Part shown: piece after piece, positions 16,031 through 24,962 of the stretch | Position numbering within the stretch: the stretch's first letter is position 1 | How the letters are laid out: each line of letters begins with the position of its first letter | From: Nostoc punctiforme NIES-2108 | Lineage (GTDB): Bacteria; Cyanobacteriota; Cyanobacteriia; Cyanobacteriales; Nostocaceae | Direction: 5' to 3' | NCBI GenBank assembly: GCA_003326195.1 | Contig: LXQE01000156.1 | Location: forward strand, 12,668-76,482 | Length of the DNA: 63,815 nt | The notes under the pieces: generated by a model | Seen by the model: the letters and a program-made list of their open reading frames with translations, nothing else | Database searches by the model: none | What the model was told of the DNA's origin: nothing | Translations under genes and position numbers: made by a program

Positions 16031-18058
16031 ATGACTGTTGCAACCCAATCCGCCAAAGAATTGTCCGTCGAAGAACTGGCTATTAACTCGATCCGCTTCT
16101 TGGCTATTGATGCCGTAGAAAAGGCAAAATCGGGACACCCAGGACTACCAATGGGCGCGGCTCCGATGGCTTTTGTCCTCTGGGATCGCTTTTTGAAGTT
16201 TAATCCCAAGAATCCCAAATGGTTTAACCGCGATCGCTTTGTCTTGTCAGCCGGTCATGGCTCGATGTTGCAGTACGCCCTGCTGTACCTGACAGGCTAC
16301 GATAGCGTCACCATTGAAGATATCAAACAATTCCGTCAATGGGAATCCAAAACCCCCGGACACCCCGAAAACTTCATGACCCCAGGCGTGGAAGTCACCA
16401 CTGGCCCCTTGGGTCAAGGAATTGCCAATGGAGTCGGTTTAGCGATCGCCGAAGCGCACCTTGCCGCAAAATTTAACAAACCCGATACCAAGATTGTTGA
16501 CCATTACACCTACGTAATTGTAGGTGACGGTTGCAACATGGAAGGAATTTCTGGTGAAGCTTGTTCTTTTGCAGGACACTTGGGATTAGGCAAACTCATC
16601 GCTCTGTATGACGACAACCACATTTCCATCGACGGTTCCACAGATGTGGCATTCACCGAAGATGTTTCCAAGCGCTTTGAAGCTTACGGTTGGCACGTCC
16701 AACACGTCGAAGATGGCAATACCGATTTAGAAGCGATCGCTAAAGCAATTGAAGCAGCCAAAGCTGTCACCGATAAACCTTCTTTCATCAAGGTAACAAC
16801 CATTATTGGTTACGGTTCCCCCAATAAAGCAAACACTGCTGGCGTTCACGGCGCTGCCCTTGGTGGAGATGAAATAGCATTGACTCGGAAAAATTTGGGT
16901 TGGGAATACGAGCCTTTCGTAATACCCGAAGAAGCCCTCAACCACACACGCAAAGCAGTTGAGCGCGGTGCAAGCTACGAAACCGAATGGAACAAAACCT
17001 TTGCGGACTACAAAGCTAAGTATGCCCAAGAAGCGGCTGAATTTGAACGTTACCTAAGCGGCAAGCTACCCGACGGTTGGGATAAGGTACTACCCACCTA
17101 CACCCCCGAAGACAAAGGACTACCCACCCGTAAACACTCAGAAACCTGCCTCAACAAACTAGCGGCGGTATTACCTGAATTGATTGGTGGTTCGGCTGAC
17201 TTAACCCACTCCAACCTGACCGAAATCAAGGGCAAGAGCGACTTCCAAAAAGGGCACTACGAAAACCCCAACATCCACTTTGGTGTGCGGGAACATGCTA
17301 TGGGCGCAATCTGTAATGGTATAGCGCTGCACACTTCGGGATTAATTCCCTACGGTGCTACCTTCTTAATCTTCACAGATTATATGCGTGCTGCCATCCG
17401 CTTATCCGCCCTTTCCCAAGCTGGCGTGATTTGGGTGATGACTCACGATTCCATTGGACAAGGTGAAGATGGGCCAACACACCAACCCATTGAAACTCTA
17501 GCTTCCTTGCGAGCTATTCCTAATTTATTAGTGTTTCGTCCCGCAGACGGTAACGAAACCTCTGGCGCTTATAAAATAGCGATCGAAAAAGCGAAGCAAA
17601 ACGCTCCATCTCTATTGGCGTTCACCCGTCAAAACGTTCCCAACTTGGCTGGTACATCGGTTGAGGGCGTAGCAAAGGGTGGATACACGGTGGTGGATAG
17701 CGAAGGTACACCCGATATCATCCTGATTGGTACTGGTTCAGAATTGAGCCTCGCCGTTGGCGCAGCCGAAAAACTTAAGGCTGAAGGCAAGAAAGTTCGT
17801 GTTGTTTCGCTACCTTCATGGGAACTATTTGAAGCACAGGATGCGGCTTATAAAGAGTCCATTCTGCCAAAAGCTGTTACTAAGCGTTTGTCTGTAGAAG
17901 CTGCCGCTAGTTTCGGTTGGCACAAATACGTGGGTACTGAAGGCGATACTGTTAGTATCGATCGCTTTGGTGCTTCGGCTCCAGGCGGTGTTTGTTTAGA
18001 GAAGTTTGGTTTTAGCGTTGATAATGTGTTAGCTAAAGCTAAACAATTGTTGGGTTAA
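16031..18058 (+). CDS. tktA: Transketolase
   Basis: Transketolase transfers two-carbon ketol units in the Calvin cycle and pentose phosphate pathway, using thiamine diphosphate. The 675-residue protein has the three expected parts. The diphosphate-binding motif is GDGCNMEGISGEA near residue 157, with an AGHGSM substrate-site segment near 73. The pyrimidine-binding domain follows from about 355 (GVREHAMGAI), and the C-terminal domain from about 545. Length is normal. Its leader contains a perfect hairpin and heptamer repeats, and a strong terminator follows. A HIP1 octamer lies within the gene. Confidence 0.96.
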   Translation: MTVATQSAKELSVEELAINSIRFLAIDAVEKAKSGHPGLPMGAAPMAFVLWDRFLKFNPKNPKWFNRDRFVLSAGHGSMLQYALLYLTGYDSVTIEDIKQFRQWESKTPGHPENFMTPGVEVTTGPLGQGIANGVGLAIAEAHLAAKFNKPDTKIVDHYTYVIVGDGCNMEGISGEACSFAGHLGLGKLIALYDDNHISIDGSTDVAFTEDVSKRFEAYGWHVQHVEDGNTDLEAIAKAIEAAKAVTDKPSFIKVTTIIGYGSPNKANTAGVHGAALGGDEIALTRKNLGWEYEPFVIPEEALNHTRKAVERGASYETEWNKTFADYKAKYAQEAAEFERYLSGKLPDGWDKVLPTYTPEDKGLPTRKHSETCLNKLAAVLPELIGGSADLTHSNLTEIKGKSDFQKGHYENPNIHFGVREHAMGAICNGIALHTSGLIPYGATFLIFTDYMRAAIRLSALSQAGVIWVMTHDSIGQGEDGPTHQPIETLASLRAIPNLLVFRPADGNETSGAYKIAIEKAKQNAPSLLAFTRQNVPNLAGTSVEGVAKGGYTVVDSEGTPDIILIGTGSELSLAVGAAEKLKAEGKKVRVVSLPSWELFEAQDAAYKESILPKAVTKRLSVEAAASFGWHKYVGTEGDTVSIDRFGASAPGGVCLEKFGFSVDNVLAKAKQLLG

Positions 18059-18088
18059 TAGCAACAGAATATTCTCAAAATATTGTGG

Positions 18089-18116
18089 GGTGGGCTGAAA
18101 GGCCCGCCTTTTTTTT
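18089..18116 (+). terminator. Rho-independent terminator of tktA
   Basis: GGTGGGC (18089-18095) pairs with GCCCGCC (18102-18108) with one wobble around a six-base loop, and eight T residues follow. It lies 31 bases after the stop codon. Confidence 0.9.
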
Positions 18117-18182
18117 ACATAGAGAAGGGCTGAGGAAGATTAACTATAATTGAATAAATCACTGAAGAACTGGGAGGAAGTT

Positions 18183-18476
18183 ATGCAGGAAGTTTCGGGG
18201 AAAAGAGAGCTAGCGATCGCACGGTTATCAAAAACCGTCGATAAGTTAATTCAAGATAATAGTCTCTATCAAGAAAGATTAGATAAACAAGAAATTATTC
18301 AACATCTAGTTAATTTATTGGATAAGTTTTCACCAGAATTTATAAATGCTCTTTCTGAGGGAGAATTAACAGATAGAATTGATAGTATTCTAGTAATAGA
18401 GGCAGTTTCTGGAACATTAAATGATTTAACACCAGAGCAAATAGAGATGTTTGATGCAGCAGTAAAAAGGAGATAG
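18183..18476 (+). CDS. Hypothetical protein upstream of a VapC-like gene (possible antitoxin)
   Basis: A 97-residue charged, probably helical protein. I choose ATG 18183 because GGGAGG lies just upstream; a TTG at 18150 is the longer alternative. I recognise no domain. It ends six bases before the start of a PIN-domain gene and probably shares its transcript. Antitoxins of VapC toxins are usually small and upstream, so an antitoxin role is plausible. It lacks an obvious ribbon-helix-helix or AbrB motif, so this is inference from position. Confidence 0.55.
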   Translation: MQEVSGKRELAIARLSKTVDKLIQDNSLYQERLDKQEIIQHLVNLLDKFSPEFINALSEGELTDRIDSILVIEAVSGTLNDLTPEQIEMFDAAVKRR

Positions 18477-18482
18477 AAATAA

Positions 18483-18791
18483 ATGGGCTATCTTCTCGAC
18501 ACGAATATATTAACGGCTATTTTGAAGAAGAATCAAAAGGTAAATAGTAAGCTAGAGGAAGTACGTTTTCTGGGAGAAGATGTATTTATAAGTTGTATAA
18601 CCTATTTTGAATCAAAACGAGGATTGCTTTATGCGAATTCTACCAGACAGATATCTGATTTAAATAAATTCTGTCTAATTTATAGAATTTTATTTTTAGA
18701 TGATTTAGAAATCATAGAAAAAGCTTGTGAAATCCATGCAGATTTAAAAATTAAAAGTGAAGGTTGCTATAGGGGTAATATTATTTACTAA
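18483..18791 (+). pseudogene. VapC-like PIN-domain toxin, C-terminally truncated
   Basis: The first 90 residues match a PIN ribonuclease: YLLDTNILTAIL with the first acidic residue at D6, and YFESKRGLLY with E43. Complete VapC proteins run to about 130-140 residues and contain a third acidic block of the type DADILIA. Here the frame ends at 102 residues with RGNIIY, and that block is absent. The sequence after the stop does not clearly restore it. GGAG precedes ATG 18483. I infer a decayed toxin. A short functional variant cannot be excluded. Confidence 0.65.
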
Positions 18792-18874
18792 GTTGTTTTA
18801 GTTAAACTTAAATTTCCTGTGATATATTGATGTAATCAAGAATACCCGTAAGATAGATATTAAAACTTAGTATT

Positions 18875-18991
18875 ATGTTTAGTCAAGAACAAAATTCCAA
18901 CAAAGCATTAAAGCAAACGCAGGTTAGCCCAACAAAGAAGAAGAAAGTACAACCTCCCCCAGACCTCAAAAAACCAAAGAAAACTGAATAA
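18875..18991 (+). CDS. Small Lys/Pro-rich ORF (38 aa)
   Basis: A 38-codon frame beginning MFSQEQNSNK and ending with PPPDLKKPKKTE. The C-terminal half is almost entirely lysine, proline and polar residues. There is no strong ribosome site. It is followed 16 bases later by a strong hairpin terminator, which suggests that a transcript does end here. No homologue is recognised. It may be a small basic protein or the non-coding body of a short RNA. Confidence 0.35.
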   Translation: MFSQEQNSNKALKQTQVSPTKKKKVQPPPDLKKPKKTE

Positions 18992-19007
18992 AAAGCATTA
19001 TAGTTAC

Positions 19008-19045
19008 TTGCAGAGGCTTAAATTCAATTAAGTCTCTGCAATTTT
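19008..19045 (+). terminator. Strong hairpin terminator after the small Lys/Pro-rich ORF
   Basis: A 14-bp stem, TTGCAGAGGCTTAA with TTAAGTCTCTGCAA (one G-U), closes a six-base loop and is followed by TTTT. It lies between convergent genes and could serve the minus-strand coiled-coil gene as well. Confidence 0.75.
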
Positions 19046-19063
19046 CATCAAAAATAAATCAGC

Positions 19064-20143
19064 TTATTTATTTTTTGCTTGAGTCTTTGCCTGTTCTAAG
19101 GCTATTTCTTTGATTGCCTGATAGGAATTAACATTTGAATTACCTTCAATAGCTTTAACTGCCAAATCCTGAACTTGTTTGAGAGCGGATTCAAGTTGTT
19201 TAGAAAGATTTTGAATTCGCGTCTCTTGATTAGTAATAGTTTGTTCTAGAGATTGCAGTCTTTGTTCATAGAAACGCTTTTGCCCTTCCACTTCCTTAGA
19301 ATATAAATCTGATTTGACTTTAGCTTGGTAGTGGGCGATACCTTTACCTTCTTCTGTAGCTTTTTTTATGGCTGCTTCTTTATCTTTCGGAAAAGCCTCT
19401 ACCTTGGTTTTTAACTCTTCAAATTGTTTCTCTCTCTCAGAAATTGCTTTCTCCCGTTCAGCCCACTGCTTTTCTGTTTCTTGTAGTAATTCTTCCAATT
19501 GCTTATATAGGGCTTTCTGCTCTTGTTCGTATTCGTCATTTTGCAGTTGCCGCTGGAGTTCTAAATTATAGTTGTACTCTGCTGCATCGCGTTGCCGAGT
19601 TTTATTCAAGTTTTCATTCCGTTCTTTTATTGCCCGTTGCTGTTCCTCTTGTTCTTTTCCCCAAGTATTTCTTTGCTCTAGTATTTCTTGGAATAACACT
19701 TCAGAACGTTGGCTATATTCTTCCTGATAAGCTTTAGTATTATCTTCATAGGCTTGGATGAGAGTATCCAAGATATCATCAGAAATTTCTAAATTATGTA
19801 ATTGTGTTAATTGTTGAATTTCTTCTTCTAAAGTTCGCCTAATTTCGTCCAACTTAGAGGCTTTCGTGGTTAGCTGTTCCGATAATTCATTAGCAGCACT
19901 GCCAAAGCCTAATTGAATCTTTGCCAAGCTTTCAATTGTATTGTTCATCTTCTGTTGGACACTAGAAAGCTGATTCATAGCTGTTTTTTGTTCTAATTTA
20001 GGCTGTTCTTTAGTTCCAGACTGGTTTTCTTTGGCAACTTTATCGAATTCTGATTTCAGTGCTGCTTTTTCTTTTGCCAACTCCTCATACGCCTGAAGAA
20101 TTTCTACTTTAGTATTCTTATCAGTCGGTTTTTTCCCCACCAC
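19064..20143 (-). CDS. Coiled-coil protein, paralogue of the upstream neighbour
   Basis: A 359-residue protein dominated by Glu, Gln and Lys. Long heptad-rich helices run from about residue 75 to 330, with no signal peptide or membrane segment. The N-terminus (EILQAYEELAKEKAALKSEF) and the C-terminus (LESALKQVQDLAVKAIEG) align with the next gene upstream, so the two arose by duplication. Proteins of this composition in filamentous cyanobacteria include filament-forming coiled-coil-rich proteins, but membership of any such group is inference. The start codon follows GAGGAGG closely. Its partner begins 53 bases upstream, so they are probably co-transcribed. Confidence 0.8.
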   Translation of the reverse strand: MVGKKPTDKNTKVEILQAYEELAKEKAALKSEFDKVAKENQSGTKEQPKLEQKTAMNQLSSVQQKMNNTIESLAKIQLGFGSAANELSEQLTTKASKLDEIRRTLEEEIQQLTQLHNLEISDDILDTLIQAYEDNTKAYQEEYSQRSEVLFQEILEQRNTWGKEQEEQQRAIKERNENLNKTRQRDAAEYNYNLELQRQLQNDEYEQEQKALYKQLEELLQETEKQWAEREKAISEREKQFEELKTKVEAFPKDKEAAIKKATEEGKGIAHYQAKVKSDLYSKEVEGQKRFYEQRLQSLEQTITNQETRIQNLSKQLESALKQVQDLAVKAIEGNSNVNSYQAIKEIALEQAKTQAKNK

Positions 20144-20196
20144 AACAAACCTCCTCTTCAGGAATTCAAAATTATTAAGATGCTACAAACTCACAA

Positions 20197-21180
20197 CTAT
20201 TTAGGGTTAGAACTACCAAAAGCCCTCATGGCTAAGTCTTGTGCTTGTTTTAATGCAGTTTGCAATTGAGCAGAAATGCCTTCTATTTGCTCAGATTGTT
20301 TCTTAATTGTTTCTTCCAGAGATTGAATTTTTTGTTCATAACTCTGTTTATTCGATTCCCATTCTCTTTCAAATAAATCAGCCTCAATTTTAGCTTTTTG
20401 GCTTGTTTCTTTAATTGCTTCTTCTCTAGCCTTCTTAACGGCTTCTTCAAGTTCGCTGGGAAATGTAGTTACTTTTTGTTCATAATCTGCAAAGAGTGGT
20501 TGGCGTTCAGCGAAGATTTTTTCTCTCTCTGCCCAATCTTTCCCTTTCTTCTGAGAGTTTTCTTGTATTTCCCTTTGTTGTTGGCGCTTTATCCCTTCGT
20601 AGCTGTCTGTATTGAGTTTGCGAGTAGTTTCTAACTTATACTGAAATTCTTCTTGTTCTTGCTGGCGATCTTTGGCTAATAAATCATTGTATACTTTGAG
20701 TTTTTCTTCATACTCTGCTTGCTCTTTTTGCCATTCTTTCCGCCTGATTGTAATTTCTTTCTCTAATGATTCCTTTTTGCTAATAGTATCTTGTTCGAGA
20801 ATTTTTAATTTTTCTTGGTGTTCTTGACTTAAAACGTCTAGAGTATCCGCTACAACTCTAATTTGTTGCAGTTCTTGTAGACGTTGGGTTTCAATTTCTA
20901 TAGCTCGGTTCAATTCATCTAACTTGGAATTTTCCTGAGCTAGTTTTTCAGATAATCCATTGAGAATACTGCCAAACTCTAATTGTAAATCAGCTAAACC
21001 TTTGACAATACTATTAACTGTATATGCAGAAGCTGCTTGCAGAATTTCTTGACTTTTTGCCTTTTCTGCTTCCTCTTGTTTGGTTGCTATTTTAGATTCA
21101 AGTTTTTTTCTTTGAATAATAATTTGTTGAAATGCTTGCATTAGTTGTTGTTTGCTGTCCTTGACTCCAACTGTAGTCAT
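20197..21180 (-). CDS. Coiled-coil protein, first gene of a tandem pair
   Basis: Starting at ATG 21180, with GGGAG upstream, the product is 327 residues. It opens with MTTVGVKDSKQQLMQAFQQI and is coiled coil from about residue 60 to 300. A longer frame begins at 21228 but the internal start has the better ribosome site. The C-terminal segment (LQTALKQAQDLAMRAFG) matches the paralogue downstream. It is soluble and probably oligomeric. Function is unknown; a structural or scaffolding role would fit the composition. Confidence 0.8.
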   Translation of the reverse strand: MTTVGVKDSKQQLMQAFQQIIIQRKKLESKIATKQEEAEKAKSQEILQAASAYTVNSIVKGLADLQLEFGSILNGLSEKLAQENSKLDELNRAIEIETQRLQELQQIRVVADTLDVLSQEHQEKLKILEQDTISKKESLEKEITIRRKEWQKEQAEYEEKLKVYNDLLAKDRQQEQEEFQYKLETTRKLNTDSYEGIKRQQQREIQENSQKKGKDWAEREKIFAERQPLFADYEQKVTTFPSELEEAVKKAREEAIKETSQKAKIEADLFEREWESNKQSYEQKIQSLEETIKKQSEQIEGISAQLQTALKQAQDLAMRAFGSSNPK

Positions 21181-21692
21181 CTTCCAACTCCCTTCAATAG
21201 GCAAATGATTTATTGGGTAGCAAGCCATACCAATGACTACCCTATGCAGACATCAGAGTAGCCTTTGAATCAACATTTTTAACGCAGTGGAAATACTGAA
21301 ATGATCCACATCTGACACTTAGTGGCTACGAATTTTCCACATATATGTCTTTCTGTTTTTCAGATATAGTTTTCCCTTTGGGGCTAAATAGTATTTTTGT
21401 ACTAAGATAAATATACCTAACCTAATCTCCTCTGTCAAGATAATCTTCATGCAATCATGTCTTTGGATCTTGTGAAGACAGAATTGAAAATTCCAAGTCT
21501 TGAATTAAAAAACTATCTACAAGCTTGCAGCCACAGTGATTTATGATTTAGGAGACTGCTGTGGTATATGTTACTTTTTGTAAAGAAAATCTAAAAGAAT
21601 TAACCCTAGTAGAAGCGCGGTTGCAGTAAGGCGAGATAATAGACTCATCATCCTAATTGATACAAGCACAGTCGTAGACTTTTGTGATATCA
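21181..21692. other. Intergenic region between coiled-coil pair and sphR
   Basis: About 510 bases between divergent genes. It must hold both promoters. I looked for tandem CTTAACCT-like Pho boxes ahead of sphR and found no convincing array. Confidence 0.5.
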
Positions 21693-22445
21693 ATGTATAC
21701 CAGTGAATCGACCAAATATTCTGCCAGAACGGACATTGGACAAACCAGCCGTATTCTAGTAGTAGAAGATGAAGAATTAATCCAGGAAATGCTAGCTGTA
21801 GCTCTGGAAGAAGAAGGTTACGGGGTGATAACTGCTCCCGATGGGCGGTCTGCTATAGAGTATCTCAAAAGTTTTGAAACCAATTCAGGGGAACTTCCCT
21901 TCGATCTGGTCATTCTTGATTTGATGCTACCGCAAATCAATGGGCTAGATATTTGCCGTTTGCTGCGTCATCAAGGCAACCCAGTACCGATTTTAATGCT
22001 CAGTGCTAAGGGTAGTGAAACTGACCGTGTTTTGGGGTTGGAAGTGGGTGCAGATGACTACCTGACCAAACCCTTTAGTATGCGCGAGTTAGTGGCTCGT
22101 TGTCGCGCTTTACTCCGCCGCCAACGCCTAAGTAATTTACCACCAATACCAGTATTAAAATTTAAGGATGTCTCCTTAAATCCCCAAGAATGTCGCGTGC
22201 TAGTTCGCGGTCAAGAAGTGAGTCTTTCTCCCAAAGAGTTCCGCTTGCTGGAACTGTTTATGAGTTACGCCCGCCGGGTATGGTCACGGGAACAATTGCT
22301 CGATCAGGTTTGGGGGCCGGATTTTGTCGGCGATAGTAAAACTGTAGATGTTCACATTCGGTGGTTGCGCGAAAAATTAGAGCAAGACCCCAGTCATCCC
22401 GAATATATTGTGACTGTAAGAGGTTTTGGCTATAGGTTTGGATAA
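21693..22445 (+). CDS. sphR: Phosphate-regulon response regulator SphR (PhoB type)
   Basis: A 250-residue OmpR-family regulator. The receiver domain (about 20-135) has the acidic pair VVEDEE, the phospho-acceptor Asp near residue 76 (VILDLMLP) and the lysine in DDYLTKPF. The winged-helix DNA-binding domain covers about 150-250 (SPKEFRLLELF, KTVDVHIRWLREKLE, VRGFGYRFG). The identity as SphR rests on the next two genes, a PhoR-type kinase and phoU. It should activate phosphate-uptake genes when phosphorylated. ATG 21693 is preferred to GTG 21684. Confidence 0.88.
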   Translation: MYTSESTKYSARTDIGQTSRILVVEDEELIQEMLAVALEEEGYGVITAPDGRSAIEYLKSFETNSGELPFDLVILDLMLPQINGLDICRLLRHQGNPVPILMLSAKGSETDRVLGLEVGADDYLTKPFSMRELVARCRALLRRQRLSNLPPIPVLKFKDVSLNPQECRVLVRGQEVSLSPKEFRLLELFMSYARRVWSREQLLDQVWGPDFVGDSKTVDVHIRWLREKLEQDPSHPEYIVTVRGFGYRFG

Positions 22446-22456
22446 TTAGTTGGGAT

Positions 22457-22495
22457 AGTTGTTAGTTTTTAGTAGTCACCAAAAAACTAACAACT
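22457..22495 (+). promoter_or_regulatory. Perfect 14-bp intercistronic hairpin between sphR and sphS
   Basis: AGTTGTTAGTTTTT (22457-22470) pairs exactly with AAAAACTAACAACT (22482-22495) around an 11-base loop. It fills the gap between the sphR stop (22445) and the sphS ATG (22499), covering the place where the sphS ribosome site should lie. It may lower sphS translation or set an mRNA processing point. Confidence 0.6.
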
Positions 22496-22498
22496 CAA

Positions 22499-23818
22499 AT
22501 GCTTTTATTGGGATTTTTTCTGGGTTTAGCGGTAGGCATTGGGTTTTGGATTTGGCAACAGGTTCAACTTAACCGCTACCTGGGGCGCTTACTTCGACCG
22601 TTAACCTTGCGTTCTGACAAGATAGGACTGCTGCTGATTCCTGGGTTGCGGCAAGAAATAGCGATGGTGAAGCAGCAGCGACAAGATTTGCAGCAGTCGT
22701 TGCAAACTTACCAAGACCTACTAGATTTTGCCCCAGTAGGATATTTGCAGGTGGATGAGGAAAATCAACTGCTGTGGTGTAATCGACAGGCGCAGGAAAT
22801 TTTGTATCTGCAAAGATGGCAACCAGACCAAGTGCGCTTGTTATTGGAGTTGGTCAGGTCTTATGAACTTGACCATTTAATTGAGCAAACTCGCGATCGC
22901 CAAAAACCACAGACGGGAGAATGGATATTTCATCCATCTTGTGATGATGCAGCAGAGATGGCAACAATAAAATCTCTGGCTTTGCGGGCTTCTAGCTTGC
23001 CTTTACCCAATGGACAAGTGGGAGTATTTTTAGAAAATCGTCAACCCCTATTAGATATAAATCAAATACGCGATCGCTCTTTTTCCGATCTAGCACACGA
23101 ACTGAGAACGCCGCTAACTTCGATTCGCTTGGTTGTAGAAACTTTACAAATCCGCTTAGAACCACCTTTAAATCGTTGGGTTAACCGCCTCATGCAAGAA
23201 GTTGATCGACTGATTAACTTAGTACAAAGCTGGTTAGAACTTACCCAAATGGAAGCAAACCCAAATATGCAATTGCAAGCTAAAGCTATAGAATTGCGAT
23301 CGCTGATTGCATCTGTTTGGGAAACACTAGAACCCTTGGCACAGCGTCAACATCTGTCTTTTTCTTATTCTGGCCCCGAAAATATTTGGATTAAGGCAGA
23401 TAAAGCCCGGATTTACCAGGTTTTTCTCAACTTGCTAGACAACAGCATTAAGTACAGTCCTCCTTGCACAAGTATTCATGTTGAAGCGAAAATCTTATCC
23501 ACAAAGGATAATGAACCTGTTTCTTCAATCCTGGAAATAAATCTTATTGATTCTGGAGTCGGCTTTTCTGAGGCAGATTTACCCCACGTTTTTGAGCGAT
23601 TTTATCGAGGAGATAAAGCCCGAACTCATTCCCCCCAAGATAGTAATTCCATAGGAGCGATCGTTGGCAATGGATTAGGATTAGCGATCGTTGAGCAAAT
23701 TTTAATCGCCCACGGTGGTTCAATCAAAGCGATGAACCATCCAGAAACCGGTGGTGCGTGGATGCAACTCCAATTTCCTGAAGTTATGGCAAACTCCCTA
23801 AGCCAAGACTATAGTTAG
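22499..23818 (+). CDS. sphS: Phosphate-sensing histidine kinase SphS (PhoR type)
   Basis: A 439-residue sensor kinase. One N-terminal membrane segment lies at about residues 2-20, and then a PAS domain near 70-180 (DLLDFAPVGYLQVDEE). The HisKA box has the phospho-acceptor H200 (SDLAHELRTPLTS). The HATPase domain follows: N box NLLDNSIKYSPP, G1 DSGVGF, F box VFERFYRGD and G2 GNGLGLAIV. The architecture and linkage to sphR and phoU identify it as SphS. The ribosome site region is covered by a perfect hairpin, which could adjust the kinase-to-regulator ratio. Confidence 0.9.
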   Translation: MLLLGFFLGLAVGIGFWIWQQVQLNRYLGRLLRPLTLRSDKIGLLLIPGLRQEIAMVKQQRQDLQQSLQTYQDLLDFAPVGYLQVDEENQLLWCNRQAQEILYLQRWQPDQVRLLLELVRSYELDHLIEQTRDRQKPQTGEWIFHPSCDDAAEMATIKSLALRASSLPLPNGQVGVFLENRQPLLDINQIRDRSFSDLAHELRTPLTSIRLVVETLQIRLEPPLNRWVNRLMQEVDRLINLVQSWLELTQMEANPNMQLQAKAIELRSLIASVWETLEPLAQRQHLSFSYSGPENIWIKADKARIYQVFLNLLDNSIKYSPPCTSIHVEAKILSTKDNEPVSSILEINLIDSGVGFSEADLPHVFERFYRGDKARTHSPQDSNSIGAIVGNGLGLAIVEQILIAHGGSIKAMNHPETGGAWMQLQFPEVMANSLSQDYS

Positions 23819-23846
23819 TAATATCTTCACCTTTGAGACAACAAGT

Positions 23847-24515
23847 GTGAAAGCCGTCGATTATACTCCCAATCCTCAAAGACCACAACTCGCACGCGCC
23901 ATTAGGCGCTTAGAACGGGATGTATTACGCATGGGTGCCTTGGTAGAACAATCATTTCGCCTCAGCCACCAAGCGTTATTTGCTCGTAACTTAACAGCAG
24001 CTGAGGAACTCCCCCGATTAGATAAAAAGATCGATCGCTTTTATAGACAAATCGAATCAGACTGTACGGCGATTATGACGCTACAAGCCCCTACAGCTCC
24101 CGATTTGCGCTGCTTGAGTGCCTTTATGCAGCTGGTGCGAGATTTAGAGCGCATTGGCGATTATGCTGAGGATTTAGCTGAAATTGCGATTAAAATTTTT
24201 CCTTATGCGCCTCATACGTCAATGCCCGACATTGAAGCTATGTCCCTTCACGCGCAAGCGATGCTAGCAACTAGCTTAAAGGCTTTGGGAGATTTCGATG
24301 AAGCCGGTGGACGCCGTTTAAAGCATCTGGATGATACTGTAGATGATGCCTACGATCGCGTTTATCAGACTTTAGCCCAACAACGAGATGTACCTGGTGT
24401 AGTCGAGCCAATTATACTGCTAGCACTGGCAATTCGTTGTCTGGAACGTATGGCAGATCATGCTACGAATATCGGTCAAAGAGTATCATATATTGTCACA
24501 GGTCAACGCTCCTAA
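23847..24515 (+). CDS. phoU: Phosphate signalling regulator PhoU
   Basis: A 222-residue all-helical protein with two PhoU repeats (about residues 15-105 and 120-215). Conserved motifs are RLERDVLRMGALVEQ near the start, RDLERIGDYAEDLAEIA in the first repeat and RCLERMADHATNIGQ in the second. PhoU (called SphU in cyanobacteria) holds the kinase in its inactive state when phosphate is plentiful. The gene starts at GTG, 28 bases after sphS, and completes a three-gene phosphate-sensing operon. No Pst transporter gene is in the window. Confidence 0.93.
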   Translation: MKAVDYTPNPQRPQLARAIRRLERDVLRMGALVEQSFRLSHQALFARNLTAAEELPRLDKKIDRFYRQIESDCTAIMTLQAPTAPDLRCLSAFMQLVRDLERIGDYAEDLAEIAIKIFPYAPHTSMPDIEAMSLHAQAMLATSLKALGDFDEAGGRRLKHLDDTVDDAYDRVYQTLAQQRDVPGVVEPIILLALAIRCLERMADHATNIGQRVSYIVTGQRS

Positions 24516-24529
24516 TTGATATGCTGCCC

Positions 24530-24592
24530 AGATCCTCGACTTCTACCCTTTGGGAAGCCACCCTACTGGTATCTGCAAGAAGTCGGGGATCT
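24530..24592. repeat. Dispersed palindrome, AGAAGTCGGGGATCT type
   Basis: AGATCCTCGACTTCT (24530-24544) pairs with AGAAGTCGGGGATCT (24578-24592) with one wobble around 33 bases. This short sequence is a recurrent palindromic repeat in Nostoc genomes by recollection. It starts 15 bases after phoU and may end that transcript. Confidence 0.6.
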
Positions 24593-24962
24593 AAATCCAG
24601 CGATTTAGTAAAGCCATTCCACCCTACTCTCTTGATAATTGTTTGCGCCTACATACTTACTTAGTCTTCAGAAAATACCAAATAATTAAAAATAACTTAA
24701 CTAAATATTTTACTAAAAGTTTACCTATTCTTAAACTTACACAATTAAAGTAACGGATAAACAAGAAAAAATTTTGGCTCTATCTCACTGATAGATATCT
24801 TAAGCAAAAGTTGTTACCATCAGAAGATTTTGAGTTAGTTCCTAGCTCTGAATTGAGAAGAATAGACTTCAGTTAAGACAGGTAAATTTTGATACAAATT
24901 ATTAGAGTTTCTTAATCATTGTAAAGTATCGAGATTCCCTGATAATTATGTAGTTACGGTTA
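24593..24962. other. AT-rich region upstream of the Crp-type regulator
   Basis: About 370 bases, strongly AT-rich, with no supported gene. It probably carries the promoter of the regulator. I recognise no operator. Confidence 0.5.

Noticed and set aside
21181..21692. Pho box array ahead of sphR
   Set aside because: Only isolated partial matches to CTTAACCT; no tandem array.
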